From JAHBNG01 sp039028975 (lineage in GTDB: Bacteria > Chloroflexota > Anaerolineae > Caldilineales > Caldilineaceae): DNA of 64,000 bases. The stretch is from contig JBCCHB010000020.1 of assembly GCA_039028975.1 (NCBI GenBank), positions 67,673-131,672 of the forward strand, in the 5' to 3' direction. Position numbers and translations under genes: made by a program. Below are positions 8,845 to 18,489 of this stretch, piece by piece; position 1 is the stretch's first letter; each line of letters opens with the position of its first letter. The notes beneath the pieces were generated by a model that saw nothing but the letters and a program-made list of their open reading frames with translations, was not told the origin of the DNA and did not search any database.

Positions 8845-11800
8845 TTGGCCGCATTCTCTAAGATGTCCTTTGTTCGAATTGTCCGCCTTATCATCTGTAT
8901 AACGTTTCTGTTTAACTTTCTTGTTCCACAGAAATTTCTTCTAGGTCAGAGTGAAAATCTGACCCCAGTACTTACGCCTACGCCACAATCAGAGCCGTCT
9001 CCCAACGTCACACCATCTCCGCCAACACCAGAGCTTCTTGAAGAAATTATAACTTCATTAGCTGCTCAATATTTAGAGCAATCCTTGGAAGTATATATCG
9101 AGCAGTATATCGAGCAATACATTGCTCAGATGAGCGTCGCAGATAAGATTGGTCAACTCTTTATTGTCGCCTTTGAAGGAAATGATGTAAGTCCTACAAG
9201 CGACATTAGCAATCTGATTCATACCTTTCGGATTGGCGGTGTAGTAATAAGTCCCCGCAACCGCAATTTTGATAATAGTCGTTCTGCTCAAGAGGATGCC
9301 GTTACCCAAGTCACCCGATTAACCAATCAGCTACAAGCCTTAAGTTATGGCAAAGAGTGGGATGCCGAATTCGATGTGCAGAGTGAAGCATTTACATCAA
9401 CGGTCTCATCCTGGGTTAGAGCACCTATCACTAGCTCGGCGATAATCTCAGCCAGCACCTCTTTTAACCCGCCAACATTGCCTCTCTTTATTGCCGTTGA
9501 ACAAGCTGGAGATGGTCTTTCAAGGGAAGGCCTGCCTGATACAGCACTGCGGCTTGGATTTACCGAACTCCCTTCCCCATTGGCCTTAGGCGCGACCTGG
9601 GATCCGGAGTTAACCCAAGAAGTTGGAAAAATTGTAGGGCAGGAGCTGGAAGCGGTTGGTGTCAATATGCTGCTAGGCCCTTATTTAGATGTCGTTAGGG
9701 AGGCACCCACAGGGAGTGTCAGCTCGCTGGGTGTTTATTCATTCGGCGGTGATCCAGAATGGGTAGGTAAGATGGGGCGTGCTTATATTAAAGGGGTACA
9801 TGAAGGCGGTAGTGGGAGAGTCATTACCATCGCGCGGCAATTTCCTGGTGAAGGTGATAGTGACAGATTACCGTATGAAGAGATTGCCACAATTCAAAGC
9901 ACGATTGAGGAGCTACGTCGCTATAACTTTCCTCCATTTCTGGCAGCCATGACCGATCGTTCAGGCATTGCTACCGATGAAGCTGTTACAGATGGCATGA
10001 TGTCCAGCCACATGTACTTCAGTGCCTTGCAAGGAGATTTCGAACCCTTTAGCGCTTTCAGAGACCTTCAGGATGAAATAGAGCCTCCTCCTGAAGCCAG
10101 TGCAAAGGAATTGTGGAGCCGCAAAAATGAGTTTTGGCGCCCCACCTATGAGGTATGGCGCGCCAGTGGGCTTATGATGACGAGTGGGCTGGATACACCA
10201 GCGATTCGCCGTATTTATAAAGAGCCAGATAGAGACTTTACATTTGTTAGTCCAGCAAGTGAAGCCTTTGATGCAGGACACGACTTGCTCTATTTATCCC
10301 ATTTTAGTAGTGAGGACTCTTGGGAAGTTCAAAAACAAAACATTAAAGATGTTGTTACATATTTCCAAAGACGATATGAAACCAGAGAAGGATTTTCTGA
10401 TAGCGTAGAGCAATCTGTGTACCGGATCTTGCGTGCTAAGCTGCGAATGTATCACATTGATGATGCTATTGCCGAGCAGTTGAATGAGGTTGTGCGTCAA
10501 ATTATACGTGCTAATCTACAATTGTATATCGCTGATAGCACGCAGATAGGGCAAAATGATGACAATGAAGAACCACCGGGCAGTCAACCAATTATTGTTG
10601 AGTCATCTGTACCGATTACTGCTTCAATTTCACCTATAACGACAACAGATTTTATCGTATCGAGCTCCCTGGTAACAGAAGTTGTTAAAAGCACTCAGAT
10701 TAGCAATACCCTTTCCTTCTCTATCCCTCTTGAGTCTGTCTTGATTGCTAAAAACCCGTACTTGACACTTGCAAATGATGTAAAGGCAGCTTCTCGTGAA
10801 ACAATTCGCCAAGTTGCTGCTAAATCGATAACCCTTATCCTTCCTGATCCGACGGGTGAGACAGATCCGCTACCAGAGTCTCCGAAAGATACGAAAAAGT
10901 TACTCATTATTACAGACAATGCCCTGTACAACGAATGCAAACAGTGCATTTCTGAAGACAGCGAATGCAAAAAGAATCGATGTACGCCTGAAAACCTAGT
11001 CGCACCCGAAGAGATCCAAAACATTATTCTTCGTCTATATGGAGATGAAGGAGATCAATTGATCCGTGCGGAGATAAAGAGTGTAACCTTTGAGGATCTA
11101 GAGAAGTTTCTTGATGCGGCTGAAGAAGAAGCCACAGCATCGGAAAGCGAACCCGTGGCAACCATTCAGCCTGATTCAGGTCCCCCTCCGTCTGAAATTG
11201 ATGCCGTTACGGTAAATCAGGAGGTAACTCCTACAGCCGAAGCCGAAGCCGATGCAGTCACCGAAGAACTAAAGAATCCATCACTACGCGTAAAACCTGA
11301 AGATCTAGAAGGTGAAGGATGGATTATCTTTGCCATGCTTGATATCGTTGAGGAACGTCCAGGCAGCGACGTGATAAAACGATTTTTGCGTGAACAGAAT
11401 GAACAGCTAAGCGATAAGAACGTGGTCGTATTTGCCCTGAACGCACCATACTTCCTAGACGGAACAGAAGCTAGCCGGTTGGACCTTTATTTGGGCGTCA
11501 ACAGCAAAATTGGACCTTTTCTAGACGTAGCCGTACGTACTCTCTTTAAAGACGGTTCGTTTGCAAACCCTCAGGGCAATGCGCCAGTCAATGTGCCGGG
11601 TACGCGCTATAGCAATTTATCTTTACGCCTATTACCATACTATCCTAATCCGGAATTACTGCCTGTTCCTATTCAGGTATTTGTAGGCGATGAATTGATT
11701 GCGGAACGGCCTAGTGAGGATATAGAGAGTAATGGTATTGTTACTATCTCCTCCGATGAGGCGTTATCTGTAAGAGTCTATGATATTCGCGATCGCAACG

Positions 11801-12453
11801 ACAATATTGTCAAAGATACCACACAAATTGAATTTGAGATTTTGCATGGAGATGAAAACTCTAGCATTCGCCTTGACCCTGTACCATCCGTCGGCGGGAG
11901 TACGGAGCGAATTATGATCCCGAGGGAACGCCTCCCTGCCCCAGGACTCTCATTTTCAATTGCGGCATACAGCGATGTCGATAGCGAAGATGGCATCAGC
12001 AGAGCAAGAATTAGCTCGATAGATTTGGTAATTGAAGGGGAAGAGGTATCCGAATCCACCAGTGCAGAAACCGAGGAAGCTACGGCTACACCAACACCTG
12101 AGCCAATAGCCGAACCAACCGCTGTTCCACCTACTCCGGCAGAGCCAGGACAGGATGATACAGCTCTTGAAGACAAGCCTCATGTTGATTGGTTTACTTT
12201 CCTAATGAGCTTAGTTACAATCGTCGGCATGATAAGCGTGCTGGTAATTCCACAGTTACGAATCACTCCGCGTCAATATATTGTTCGTTACATGTTATGG
12301 GCTATGATTGTAGGGCTTGCTGTATATGTTCTGTATGGACTATTTCTGCCGGTTGAAATTGGCCAACGGGGATATCCTTGGGCACCTCCACTTTTTGTCT
12401 TTACCTTTATGTTGATCCCTCTGCTCTGGCTACAGCTCCGAAATGAAGCATAA
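8845..12453 (+). CDS. GH3-like secreted, membrane-anchored protein with a degenerate active site
   Basis: A 1202-residue protein with a signal-anchor helix (about residues 10-30), a Thr/Pro-rich linker, then a glycoside hydrolase family 3 N-acetylhexosaminidase-type (NagZ) domain: KIGQLFIVAFEG near 101, IRTFRIGGVVIS-type strand, FPGEGD near 332, and an ASGLMMTSGLD segment near 440. Family knowledge: NagZ needs an Asp-His dyad after KHFPGHG and an Asp nucleophile in (S/T)DDLxM. Here those regions read RQFPGEGDSDR and MTSGLDT, so both look lost. Next come long low-complexity acidic/Pro-Thr regions, an Ig-like region, and three C-terminal membrane helices. The start is uncertain (TTG 8845 or ATG 8863; neither has a strong ribosome site). 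It probably binds or scaffolds cell-wall glycan rather than cutting it. Confidence 0.7.
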   Translation: MAAFSKMSFVRIVRLIICITFLFNFLVPQKFLLGQSENLTPVLTPTPQSEPSPNVTPSPPTPELLEEIITSLAAQYLEQSLEVYIEQYIEQYIAQMSVADKIGQLFIVAFEGNDVSPTSDISNLIHTFRIGGVVISPRNRNFDNSRSAQEDAVTQVTRLTNQLQALSYGKEWDAEFDVQSEAFTSTVSSWVRAPITSSAIISASTSFNPPTLPLFIAVEQAGDGLSREGLPDTALRLGFTELPSPLALGATWDPELTQEVGKIVGQELEAVGVNMLLGPYLDVVREAPTGSVSSLGVYSFGGDPEWVGKMGRAYIKGVHEGGSGRVITIARQFPGEGDSDRLPYEEIATIQSTIEELRRYNFPPFLAAMTDRSGIATDEAVTDGMMSSHMYFSALQGDFEPFSAFRDLQDEIEPPPEASAKELWSRKNEFWRPTYEVWRASGLMMTSGLDTPAIRRIYKEPDRDFTFVSPASEAFDAGHDLLYLSHFSSEDSWEVQKQNIKDVVTYFQRRYETREGFSDSVEQSVYRILRAKLRMYHIDDAIAEQLNEVVRQIIRANLQLYIADSTQIGQNDDNEEPPGSQPIIVESSVPITASISPITTTDFIVSSSLVTEVVKSTQISNTLSFSIPLESVLIAKNPYLTLANDVKAASRETIRQVAAKSITLILPDPTGETDPLPESPKDTKKLLIITDNALYNECKQCISEDSECKKNRCTPENLVAPEEIQNIILRLYGDEGDQLIRAEIKSVTFEDLEKFLDAAEEEATASESEPVATIQPDSGPPPSEIDAVTVNQEVTPTAEAEADAVTEELKNPSLRVKPEDLEGEGWIIFAMLDIVEERPGSDVIKRFLREQNEQLSDKNVVVFALNAPYFLDGTEASRLDLYLGVNSKIGPFLDVAVRTLFKDGSFANPQGNAPVNVPGTRYSNLSLRLLPYYPNPELLPVPIQVFVGDELIAERPSEDIESNGIVTISSDEALSVRVYDIRDRNDNIVKDTTQIEFEILHGDENSSIRLDPVPSVGGSTERIMIPRERLPAPGLSFSIAAYSDVDSEDGISRARISSIDLVIEGEEVSESTSAETEEATATPTPEPIAEPTAVPPTPAEPGQDDTALEDKPHVDWFTFLMSLVTIVGMISVLVIPQLRITPRQYIVRYMLWAMIVGLAVYVLYGLFLPVEIGQRGYPWAPPLFVFTFMLIPLLWLQLRNEA

Positions 12454-12733
12454 TGTGACCATGCACCGAATGTCCATATCAATATTTCTGTACCAACACT
12501 TGGTACGAGTGCGTCGCCATTCAGAAGCAAGCCGAGGCGGCGGAAAATCCTCGTTTGATCTCAATCCACAGAGAATATCTACGTCTCCTCATCCGTAGTT
12601 GTCGTTTTTCCCATATCCGTCTAAAATCATACAGAGGACGTTGTAGACCGACTCAGAGAGGATGCTCTTTAACGGGGATTCGCTCTCGTAATAGAAGCTG
12701 GGTACCTTTTGAGTACCGCATTTAGGAAAATAA

Positions 12734-13495
12734 ATGAATAATCTTTATTACAGCCCGCCTCAAGAAGAAGAGTGGAACCCCACCAAGCGTAACCTGTTGT
12801 TCGCATGGAGTACCCATGTATTTACGGCAAGTGGGGCTATCTGGGGATTCCTTGCCATTTTGGCGATTACGAACCAGCAGTGGGTTGCCGCTTTTGTTTG
12901 GATGACAGTTTCGGTCTTTGTTGATGCCTTTGATGGGTTATTAGCAAGGAGGGCGCGCGTTAAGGAGGTAATTCCAAGGTTTGATGGGGCATTGCTCGAT
13001 AACATGGTTGACTATCTGAATTATGTGATCGTACCAGCAATCTTTATCTATTCCTATGGCTTTACCCCAACGAGCGTCTCTCTGCTGGCTGTTTTCCTTA
13101 TTATGCTTGCATCGGCTTATCAATTCTGCCAGAGTGATGCGAAGACAGAGGATCACTATTACAAAGGATTCCCTTCATATTGGAATATTTTGGCTTTTTA
13201 TCTCTTCGTTCTTAATTTATCCACATGGGCAAACTTTTTGGTGATTATTGTATTGGTTGTTTTGGTTTTTATTCCAATAAAATATGTTTATCCGTCGCGA
13301 ACAGTTCGCTATCAGCAACTTACGATGGTGCTTTCCATAGTATGGGGAATAACCTGCTGCATAATTCTTTTTCAATACCCGGAACCTAATGCTAACTTAA
13401 TCTGGCTTTCGCTACTCTTTGCGGTCTATTATGTGGGCATTAGCTTATTCTCAATGTTGACAACCAAGCAATTCTCCAGTGCAGACATTTCCTAG
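12734..13495 (+). CDS. pcs: Phosphatidylcholine synthase-like CDP-alcohol phosphatidyltransferase
   Basis: A 253-residue membrane protein with about eight hydrophobic helices. ATG is preceded by AGGA at 6 bases. It holds a CDP-alcohol phosphotransferase signature, D-x2-DG-x2-AR then G-x3-D-x3-D, here DAFDGLLARR and DGALLDNMVDYLNY. The DNxVDYxxY form and the following IVPAIF are typical of bacterial phosphatidylcholine synthase (choline + CDP-diacylglycerol to phosphatidylcholine + CMP) rather than PgsA or PssA. Substrate choice is by family resemblance only. It stands alone, with 280 bases of unassigned sequence before it. Confidence 0.7.
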   Translation: MNNLYYSPPQEEEWNPTKRNLLFAWSTHVFTASGAIWGFLAILAITNQQWVAAFVWMTVSVFVDAFDGLLARRARVKEVIPRFDGALLDNMVDYLNYVIVPAIFIYSYGFTPTSVSLLAVFLIMLASAYQFCQSDAKTEDHYYKGFPSYWNILAFYLFVLNLSTWANFLVIIVLVVLVFIPIKYVYPSRTVRYQQLTMVLSIVWGITCCIILFQYPEPNANLIWLSLLFAVYYVGISLFSMLTTKQFSSADIS

Positions 13496-13966
13496 CAGTA
13501 TTTCGTCAGTCATCTTGATAGCTAGATAGCTATCACATGGCCAAGTAGACTTTGCTTCTTCTTTTCACCCATCCAAGATGAAAGAGTCCAAATCCAGGAG
13601 GAAATTTACTTGGTGAGCGATAGTGGGAGCGATCGACAAAGAAGGGTCAAATCAGAAAGGTAAGATTTAGAGTGCAGACCTTGTCTAATTGAATAGAGGC
13701 TGAACTCTAAATTTAATTCTGCGCGGAGTGAAAACTTCTGGCTGCATGAATTACAGAGATTTAATGCTATGTTAAGTCGACTTGAAAACCGTACTTTCCC
13801 ACAGCTCTGTCAGACTAACCAAACTGTAGTTTTCAAGCTGCGACGAGTATAGAGCGAAGAAAAAGGTCGATTGCGTCAGGGCCGAAGAATCGAACATTGA
13901 GATTGGGATCTTCTGAGGCTGTAAGTTTTCATATCAACACCAGTATTTTACACATTAGAGGTAAAA
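13496..13966. other. Intergenic stretch before trxB
   Basis: About 470 bases without a credible gene. The only structure I see is a 9-base inverted pair, CTTGAAAAC near 13780 and GTTTTCAAG near 13831, too widely spaced to call. Confidence 0.4.
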
Positions 13967-15022
13967 ATGGATACTCCAACAACACAAAATGGTACCTACA
14001 AAAATGGTCAGTCCAATCCATCAACAGAGATCGAAGATGTAGTTATCGTTGGCAGCGGTCCGGCCGGTTTTACTGCTGGCCTTTATACCGCACGGGCAAA
14101 TCTTAACCCAATTCTGATTACAGGCCATGACTATGGTGGTCAGGTAAGCATTACCTACGAAGTGGAAAATTATCCTGGCTTCCCTGACAGTTTGAGTGGA
14201 CCAGATCTGGTCGAAAAGATGAAAAATCAGGCTGAAAAATTTGGCTGCCGTGTCGAGTTTGATTACGTTACTGAGGTGGACACTGAACAACACCCTTACG
14301 TAGTGCGAACTCAGAATGGCAAGGAATATACGACAAGATCCGTTATCATTTGTACGGGGGCACGTCCACGTTATTTGGAAGTTCCTGGCGAGCAAGAGTA
14401 TATGGGGAAAGGCGTTAGCTATTGTGCAACGTGTGATGGCTTCTTCTTCCGTGGCAAGGACGTAATCGTCGTTGGTGGAGGAGATAGCGCACTGGAAGAG
14501 GGACTCTTCCTGACGAAATTTGCCAGTAAAGTCAGAATTATTCATCGCCGTGATTCCCTCCGAGCCAGTAAGATTCTTCAAGACCGAGCCGCAAAGAATG
14601 AGAAGGTAGAATTCGTTTGGAACACTGTTGTGACAGAGGTTCTAGGTGATGAAGAAGGGAAAGTTGTTGGCGTCAAAACAGAAGATACCGTGACTGGTGA
14701 AGCCGGCCAACTCGATACGGATGGCGTTTTCATCTTCATCGGCCATATTCCGAACAATGAATTATTGGTGGATAAATTTGAGCTTGATGACGATGGACAT
14801 CTCATTACGGATCGGTACAACCGGACGAACATCCCAGGTGTGTTTGCCGGTGGCGAAATCATGGACAAAGTCTTCAAACAGGTTGCAACCAGCGTAGGGC
14901 AAGGCTGTTCTGCAGCAATGCAAACTGAAAAATTCCTTGCAGACCTAGAAGAGAATGGGTACCCAGGGCTAGCAGACCCGCGCCAATTTCATAGTGCAAG
15001 AAAAGAAGCCGTAGCCGTCTAG
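13967..15022 (+). CDS. trxB: Thioredoxin reductase
   Basis: A 351-residue low-molecular-weight thioredoxin reductase. ATG follows AGAGG at 5 bases. After a polar extension of about 20 residues come the FAD-binding GSGPAGFTAGLYTARA, the redox-active CATC followed by D near 153-157, the NADPH-binding VVGGGDSALEEG, and the C-terminal FAD motif NIPGVFAGGEIMDK, where many homologues have GD; here it is GE. The protein reduces thioredoxin with NADPH in the cytoplasm. Its 3' flank carries a probable terminator interrupted by a repeat element. Confidence 0.93.
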   Translation: MDTPTTQNGTYKNGQSNPSTEIEDVVIVGSGPAGFTAGLYTARANLNPILITGHDYGGQVSITYEVENYPGFPDSLSGPDLVEKMKNQAEKFGCRVEFDYVTEVDTEQHPYVVRTQNGKEYTTRSVIICTGARPRYLEVPGEQEYMGKGVSYCATCDGFFFRGKDVIVVGGGDSALEEGLFLTKFASKVRIIHRRDSLRASKILQDRAAKNEKVEFVWNTVVTEVLGDEEGKVVGVKTEDTVTGEAGQLDTDGVFIFIGHIPNNELLVDKFELDDDGHLITDRYNRTNIPGVFAGGEIMDKVFKQVATSVGQGCSAAMQTEKFLADLEENGYPGLADPRQFHSARKEAVAV

Positions 15023-15068
15023 CGCCATCTAAGCACCCGTTTGGCAATGAGCAGTACACTATAGCGTG

Positions 15069-15209
15069 AAAAGAGCGTTCTTCGTAATATTTAGGAACGA
15101 GGATTAAATAACTTGTTCATTTGAAGGAGTTATATCCAAATGAGACATGCCAGTTATTTAGGATTCATTCCTCAGGGGCTTACGTTCCTTACGCCAAGAA
15201 CGCTCTTTT
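15069..15209 (+). terminator. trxB terminator-like hairpin split by a repeat element
   Basis: AAAAGAGCGTTCTT at 15069-15082 is the perfect reverse complement of 15196-15209, which ends in TTTT. Arms this good with a terminal T-run look like a bidirectional terminator. The 113 bases between them contain inverted-repeat copy A. It lies 46 bases after the trxB stop. Confidence 0.5.
15091..15173. repeat. MITE-like inverted repeat family 1, copy A
   Basis: The left end, TTAGGAACGAGGATTAAATA followed by ACTTG, is mirrored on the right by the complement of TGAGGAATGAATCCTAAATA then ACTGG. About 83 bases long. It shares ends and length with copies at 15226, 18741, 20387 and 26771. Confidence 0.7.
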
Positions 15210-15225
15210 GATTGATTACACTATT

Positions 15226-15310
15226 TTAAGGAATGGGAATTAAATAGCTCGGTCATTTGTTAGGGCTAAACCCGATTGAAATGTGCAAGTCATTTACGAC
15301 TCGTTCCTAA
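15226..15310. repeat. MITE-like inverted repeat family 1, copy B
   Basis: Runs from TTAAGGAATGGGAATTAAATA to TTTACGACTCGTTCCTAA. The ends are imperfect inverted repeats of about 28 bases. It lies only 25 bases before the murJ start, so it forms most of that gene's leader. Confidence 0.7.
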
Positions 15311-15334
15311 ATTTCCTCTTCCCAACCCCTCTTC

Positions 15335-17014
15335 ATGTCAGACATCACCGAGCAAGAGAATCGAACCCCAGACGCGAGCACTCGGGACCAAAATCTATCG
15401 GGAATCGGGCGCAGCGCAAGCCTAATTTCTATGGGGAATATTGCCGGGCGTATTTTAGGGCTGGTCAGAGAGATGATCATTGCAAGATACTTTGGTGCCA
15501 CCGGTGAAGTAAGCGCATTTCGTACTGCTAGCCAAGTACCAACTGCATTATACGATCTGTTGGTGGGTGGCATGTTAAGCGCTGCACTTGTGCCGACATT
15601 GAATGAGTACACGTCACTTGAACATCGCAAAACGTTTGCTCGGTTAGTTAGCTCGCTTCTTATTCTCTTTGCTTTAGCTCTTGCACTAATTACGATCACT
15701 TTGGAATTCTTTGCACCACAAATTGCTCAATGGTTGGCTCCTGGCTTTCGAGTCAATACTCCTCACCTTCTGATTTTGACAATTCGTCTGCTCCGTATTG
15801 CCGTACCCACTGTCTGGTTCATTAGCATGGCGGGTGTGGTTATGGGGATTCTATATGCTCAAGAGCGCTTTACATTCCCAGCGATGGCAGCAGCTATCTT
15901 TAACTTGGGAATAGTCGTCACCACGCCTCTTTTGGCATCATCACTAGGGATACTTAGCCTAGCCGTCGGTATGCTCATAGGCAGCATCGCTCAGCTAATA
16001 TTCATGGGGTGGGATCTGGTGCGGTTTCTTTACCAAGAGAATCTTTTGTCATCATTGAGGCCAAGCAACCACCCTGCGTTGTCCAAAATTTTGCACCTCT
16101 ATCTGCCTATTGCCAGCGTGACACTCTTTTCAACAGGTCAGATTGCTCTGGATCGACGACTTGCTAACTCAACCGGAGAGCTGAGCGTTGCCTGGATGCA
16201 ATATGCCACCACGTTACAGCAACTCCCCCTTGGCTTGATTAGCATTGCCATTTCATTAGCTTCACTGCCCAGACTGAGTCACTACTTTACTATTCAGGAT
16301 CAGAAGAAGTATCGACAGACATTGAGCACTGGCTTGCGGCTTGTCTTGCTGCTGATTGTCCCTGCTGCCGCTATACTCTGGATATTGGGGGAACCTATTA
16401 TTCGGCTTATCTTTGAGCATCAAAGCTCCATCTTTGCCCCAGAGGACACAGCGAGAGTGTTTCCTGCACTACGAATTTATGCCATAGGGATGATCTTTGC
16501 GGCTATCGATAACCCCTTGAATTATGCTTTTTATGCTCGCAACAATACATTGCTACCAGCCATTGTTGGTGTTATAAGTATCCTAGTCTATGTTATTACA
16601 GCCTTTACCCTGCTCAATACGATGGGCTATTTGGCATTGGTCTGGGCCGACACGATTAAACATAGTTCTCATATGTTGTTGATGATTCTTGCCTTGTATT
16701 GGCAAATAGGTCGACTTCAAGCAGGACTTTGTATATCATGGAGCAAAATACTTGGGGCTGGTGCCGGAATGGCAGTGGTGGTTTGGGCTACTTATCATCT
16801 TTTTCAATTCTATATTTTCCCTTCCTATAATTTGGCTTATGATAATATGACCACCCAAAATTTTACTAAAAGCCCTACTTTTCTGGTTGATCTATTGATC
16901 CTCTCGGGTAGCGCTGGTCTTGGCCTAAGCGCATATATAATGCTGCTGTATTGGTTTGGGGTTCGTGATTTCGCCACTCTTGTGGCAAGTCTTAGGAAAA
17001 AGAGCAACATCTGA
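15335..17014 (+). CDS. murJ: MurJ/MviN lipid II flippase
   Basis: A 559-residue polytopic membrane protein of the MOP superfamily. It has the MurJ N-terminal signature (SLISMGNIAGRILGLVRE, then MIIARYFGATGEVSAFRTA) and LLVGGMLSAALVPTL, followed by about 13-14 helices. MurJ moves the peptidoglycan precursor lipid II across the cytoplasmic membrane. ATG 15335 has no recognisable ribosome site, and the preceding sequence is repeat copy B, so the original leader may have been displaced. A start a few codons further in is possible, but the homology begins soon after residue 25. Confidence 0.93.
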   Translation: MSDITEQENRTPDASTRDQNLSGIGRSASLISMGNIAGRILGLVREMIIARYFGATGEVSAFRTASQVPTALYDLLVGGMLSAALVPTLNEYTSLEHRKTFARLVSSLLILFALALALITITLEFFAPQIAQWLAPGFRVNTPHLLILTIRLLRIAVPTVWFISMAGVVMGILYAQERFTFPAMAAAIFNLGIVVTTPLLASSLGILSLAVGMLIGSIAQLIFMGWDLVRFLYQENLLSSLRPSNHPALSKILHLYLPIASVTLFSTGQIALDRRLANSTGELSVAWMQYATTLQQLPLGLISIAISLASLPRLSHYFTIQDQKKYRQTLSTGLRLVLLLIVPAAAILWILGEPIIRLIFEHQSSIFAPEDTARVFPALRIYAIGMIFAAIDNPLNYAFYARNNTLLPAIVGVISILVYVITAFTLLNTMGYLALVWADTIKHSSHMLLMILALYWQIGRLQAGLCISWSKILGAGAGMAVVVWATYHLFQFYIFPSYNLAYDNMTTQNFTKSPTFLVDLLILSGSAGLGLSAYIMLLYWFGVRDFATLVASLRKKSNI

Positions 17015-17017
17015 GAA

Positions 17018-17110
17018 GTATAGATGGCCAGAAAAATTCTATCCTCCCTTCTCGGAATTTTTCAGAGTTGATAGGTCAGAGTCGGGACAAGACTTTTCTG
17101 GCAGAGTATA
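17018..17110. repeat. Inverted repeat family 2, copy 1
   Basis: Begins GTATAGATGGCCAGAAAA and ends with the reverse complement of GTATACTCTGCCAGAAAA. Total about 93 bases, directly after the murJ stop. The same sequence with few changes occurs at 22330-22424. Confidence 0.65.
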
Positions 17111-17199
17111 CCCACATTTATTTCCGAACAGTCGTGAATATGATAAAATGATTTGTAGATTATAATCGTTTTTGATAGAGAAATCTGTGGAGATTTAAA

Positions 17200-17481
17200 A
17201 TGGCAACACAAAGTAAAAGCAAAAATCGAAAAACGAAAAGGAGTAGAAGTGCTATTTCAGGCAACCCCAATAGCTATAAACACCTTTATAAAAATAGTAA
17301 TCAGCAGGTTGTTCCTTCTGAAGAAGTAGCAGATATAAGCGTTGGGGTAACAACAGGGAAAGGCTCAGAAACTGTTGATTGGAGCAGTGAATACAGTTAC
17401 GTCTTTAAAGATCTGCGGACATTATTGATTGTATCATTCGCTATTTTTGTTGCTATGATCGGTTCTCAATTCTTCCTCTAA
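17200..17481 (+). CDS. Small single-pass membrane protein of unknown function
   Basis: A 93-residue protein with ATG after GGAG at 8 bases. Residues 1-30 are strongly basic (many Lys/Arg/Ser), the middle is polar, and residues about 72-93 form one membrane helix ending the protein (LLIVSFAIFVAMIGSQFFL). That is a tail-anchored layout with a basic cytoplasmic or nucleic-acid-binding N-terminus. I do not recognise the family. Its 3' end overlaps the convergent gene by 29 bases. Confidence 0.6.
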   Translation: MATQSKSKNRKTKRSRSAISGNPNSYKHLYKNSNQQVVPSEEVADISVGVTTGKGSETVDWSSEYSYVFKDLRTLLIVSFAIFVAMIGSQFFL

Positions 17482-18130
17482 TGAGCAAAGTTAGCGCACT
17501 GTGCAAAATGGCGCACAGGTAGAAATTTTGGGTATAAAGAAAGAGTACAGAAGTTAAGAGTAATGTAAATAATTGGTCGAACCACTGTCGACTGTTGGTT
17601 ATGAGCATTGGAATGGCCTCAACCGCTATAATGATAGTGGCAAGCCAAACTGCTGTATACAGTGGTGAATCCACTAATGCAGAGGAAACAATAAGGATTT
17701 CCCACAGGGCGGCTCGGACAAATGTCCAATAAAATGCTTGTGCCAAAGACTGAGACCAAAGCCAAAGCCAGCCACTCTGCTTTTCCTCATTTTGTACTCG
17801 ACTTCGAATCGTGGGTTCTCGGTAAGAGCCTCTAACTGCTTGGAGGAACGGATATGGAATATTTGTTGCCCGGGTAATCGCTACCAACATCATAACCGTA
17901 AATCCAATACCTAACCCAACGGCCAATGTTGTTGGCCAGTTTACTCCGACCAAGCCCATAAATCGCGGCGAAAGATGGCCAGCGACAAGGGCCAAATATG
18001 GAATAAGTATCCAGCGAGCCAGTTCAAATAGACTGACACTGTTTTTCTTCTGCATTCTTTTAAGGACGGGAGATACTATGCTGCTAGATATTCCGACCAA
18101 CAACCAAAGTAGTAATGCTGATACTTCCAT
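17453..18130 (-). CDS. Polytopic membrane protein, possibly CPBP-like
   Basis: A 225-residue protein with about seven hydrophobic helices. The C-terminal LCAILHSALTLLI resembles the last motif (H in a helix) of CPBP/Abi-type intramembrane proteins, but the EE-x3-R motif expected earlier is not evident, so activity cannot be claimed. ATG 18130 has GGTGGAG about 12 bases upstream, which is rather far. It is convergent with the small membrane protein gene. Confidence 0.6.
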   Translation of the reverse strand: MEVSALLLWLLVGISSSIVSPVLKRMQKKNSVSLFELARWILIPYLALVAGHLSPRFMGLVGVNWPTTLAVGLGIGFTVMMLVAITRATNIPYPFLQAVRGSYREPTIRSRVQNEEKQSGWLWLWSQSLAQAFYWTFVRAALWEILIVSSALVDSPLYTAVWLATIIIAVEAIPMLITNSRQWFDQLFTLLLTSVLFLYTQNFYLCAILHSALTLLIRGRIENRS

Positions 18131-18489
18131 AAACGTATATCACTCCACCTTATGGATGCCTGTAAATACGTGCAGGTACTGGTGACTACAATCGAATGTA
18201 AGGTACTTGATTCCGATTACCATCATTTTTGAGTATAACAAATTTTACCTGAGACTGTGCAATTGGACATACTTTTCTATACCAGATAGACTGACCAGAT
18301 ATAGCTCTTATCTCTGTGGGAAACTAGGAGCTTGTTCCTGTGAAGATGGGGATGTCTTCCTCTTTTCGAATAGTTCAGGCTAAATTGGACCAAAGTCTGG
18401 ACAAAATTTGGGGAATGATAGCAGACTATACGACCCCAGCATAGAAGCGATTCATTATGGGAGAGGGTAAATTATTATCCTGACACATT
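18131..18489. other. Intergenic stretch
   Basis: About 360 bases upstream of both the CPBP-like gene (minus) and the following small ORF (plus). It should hold the minus-strand promoter. I see no repeat or RNA structure. Confidence 0.4.
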
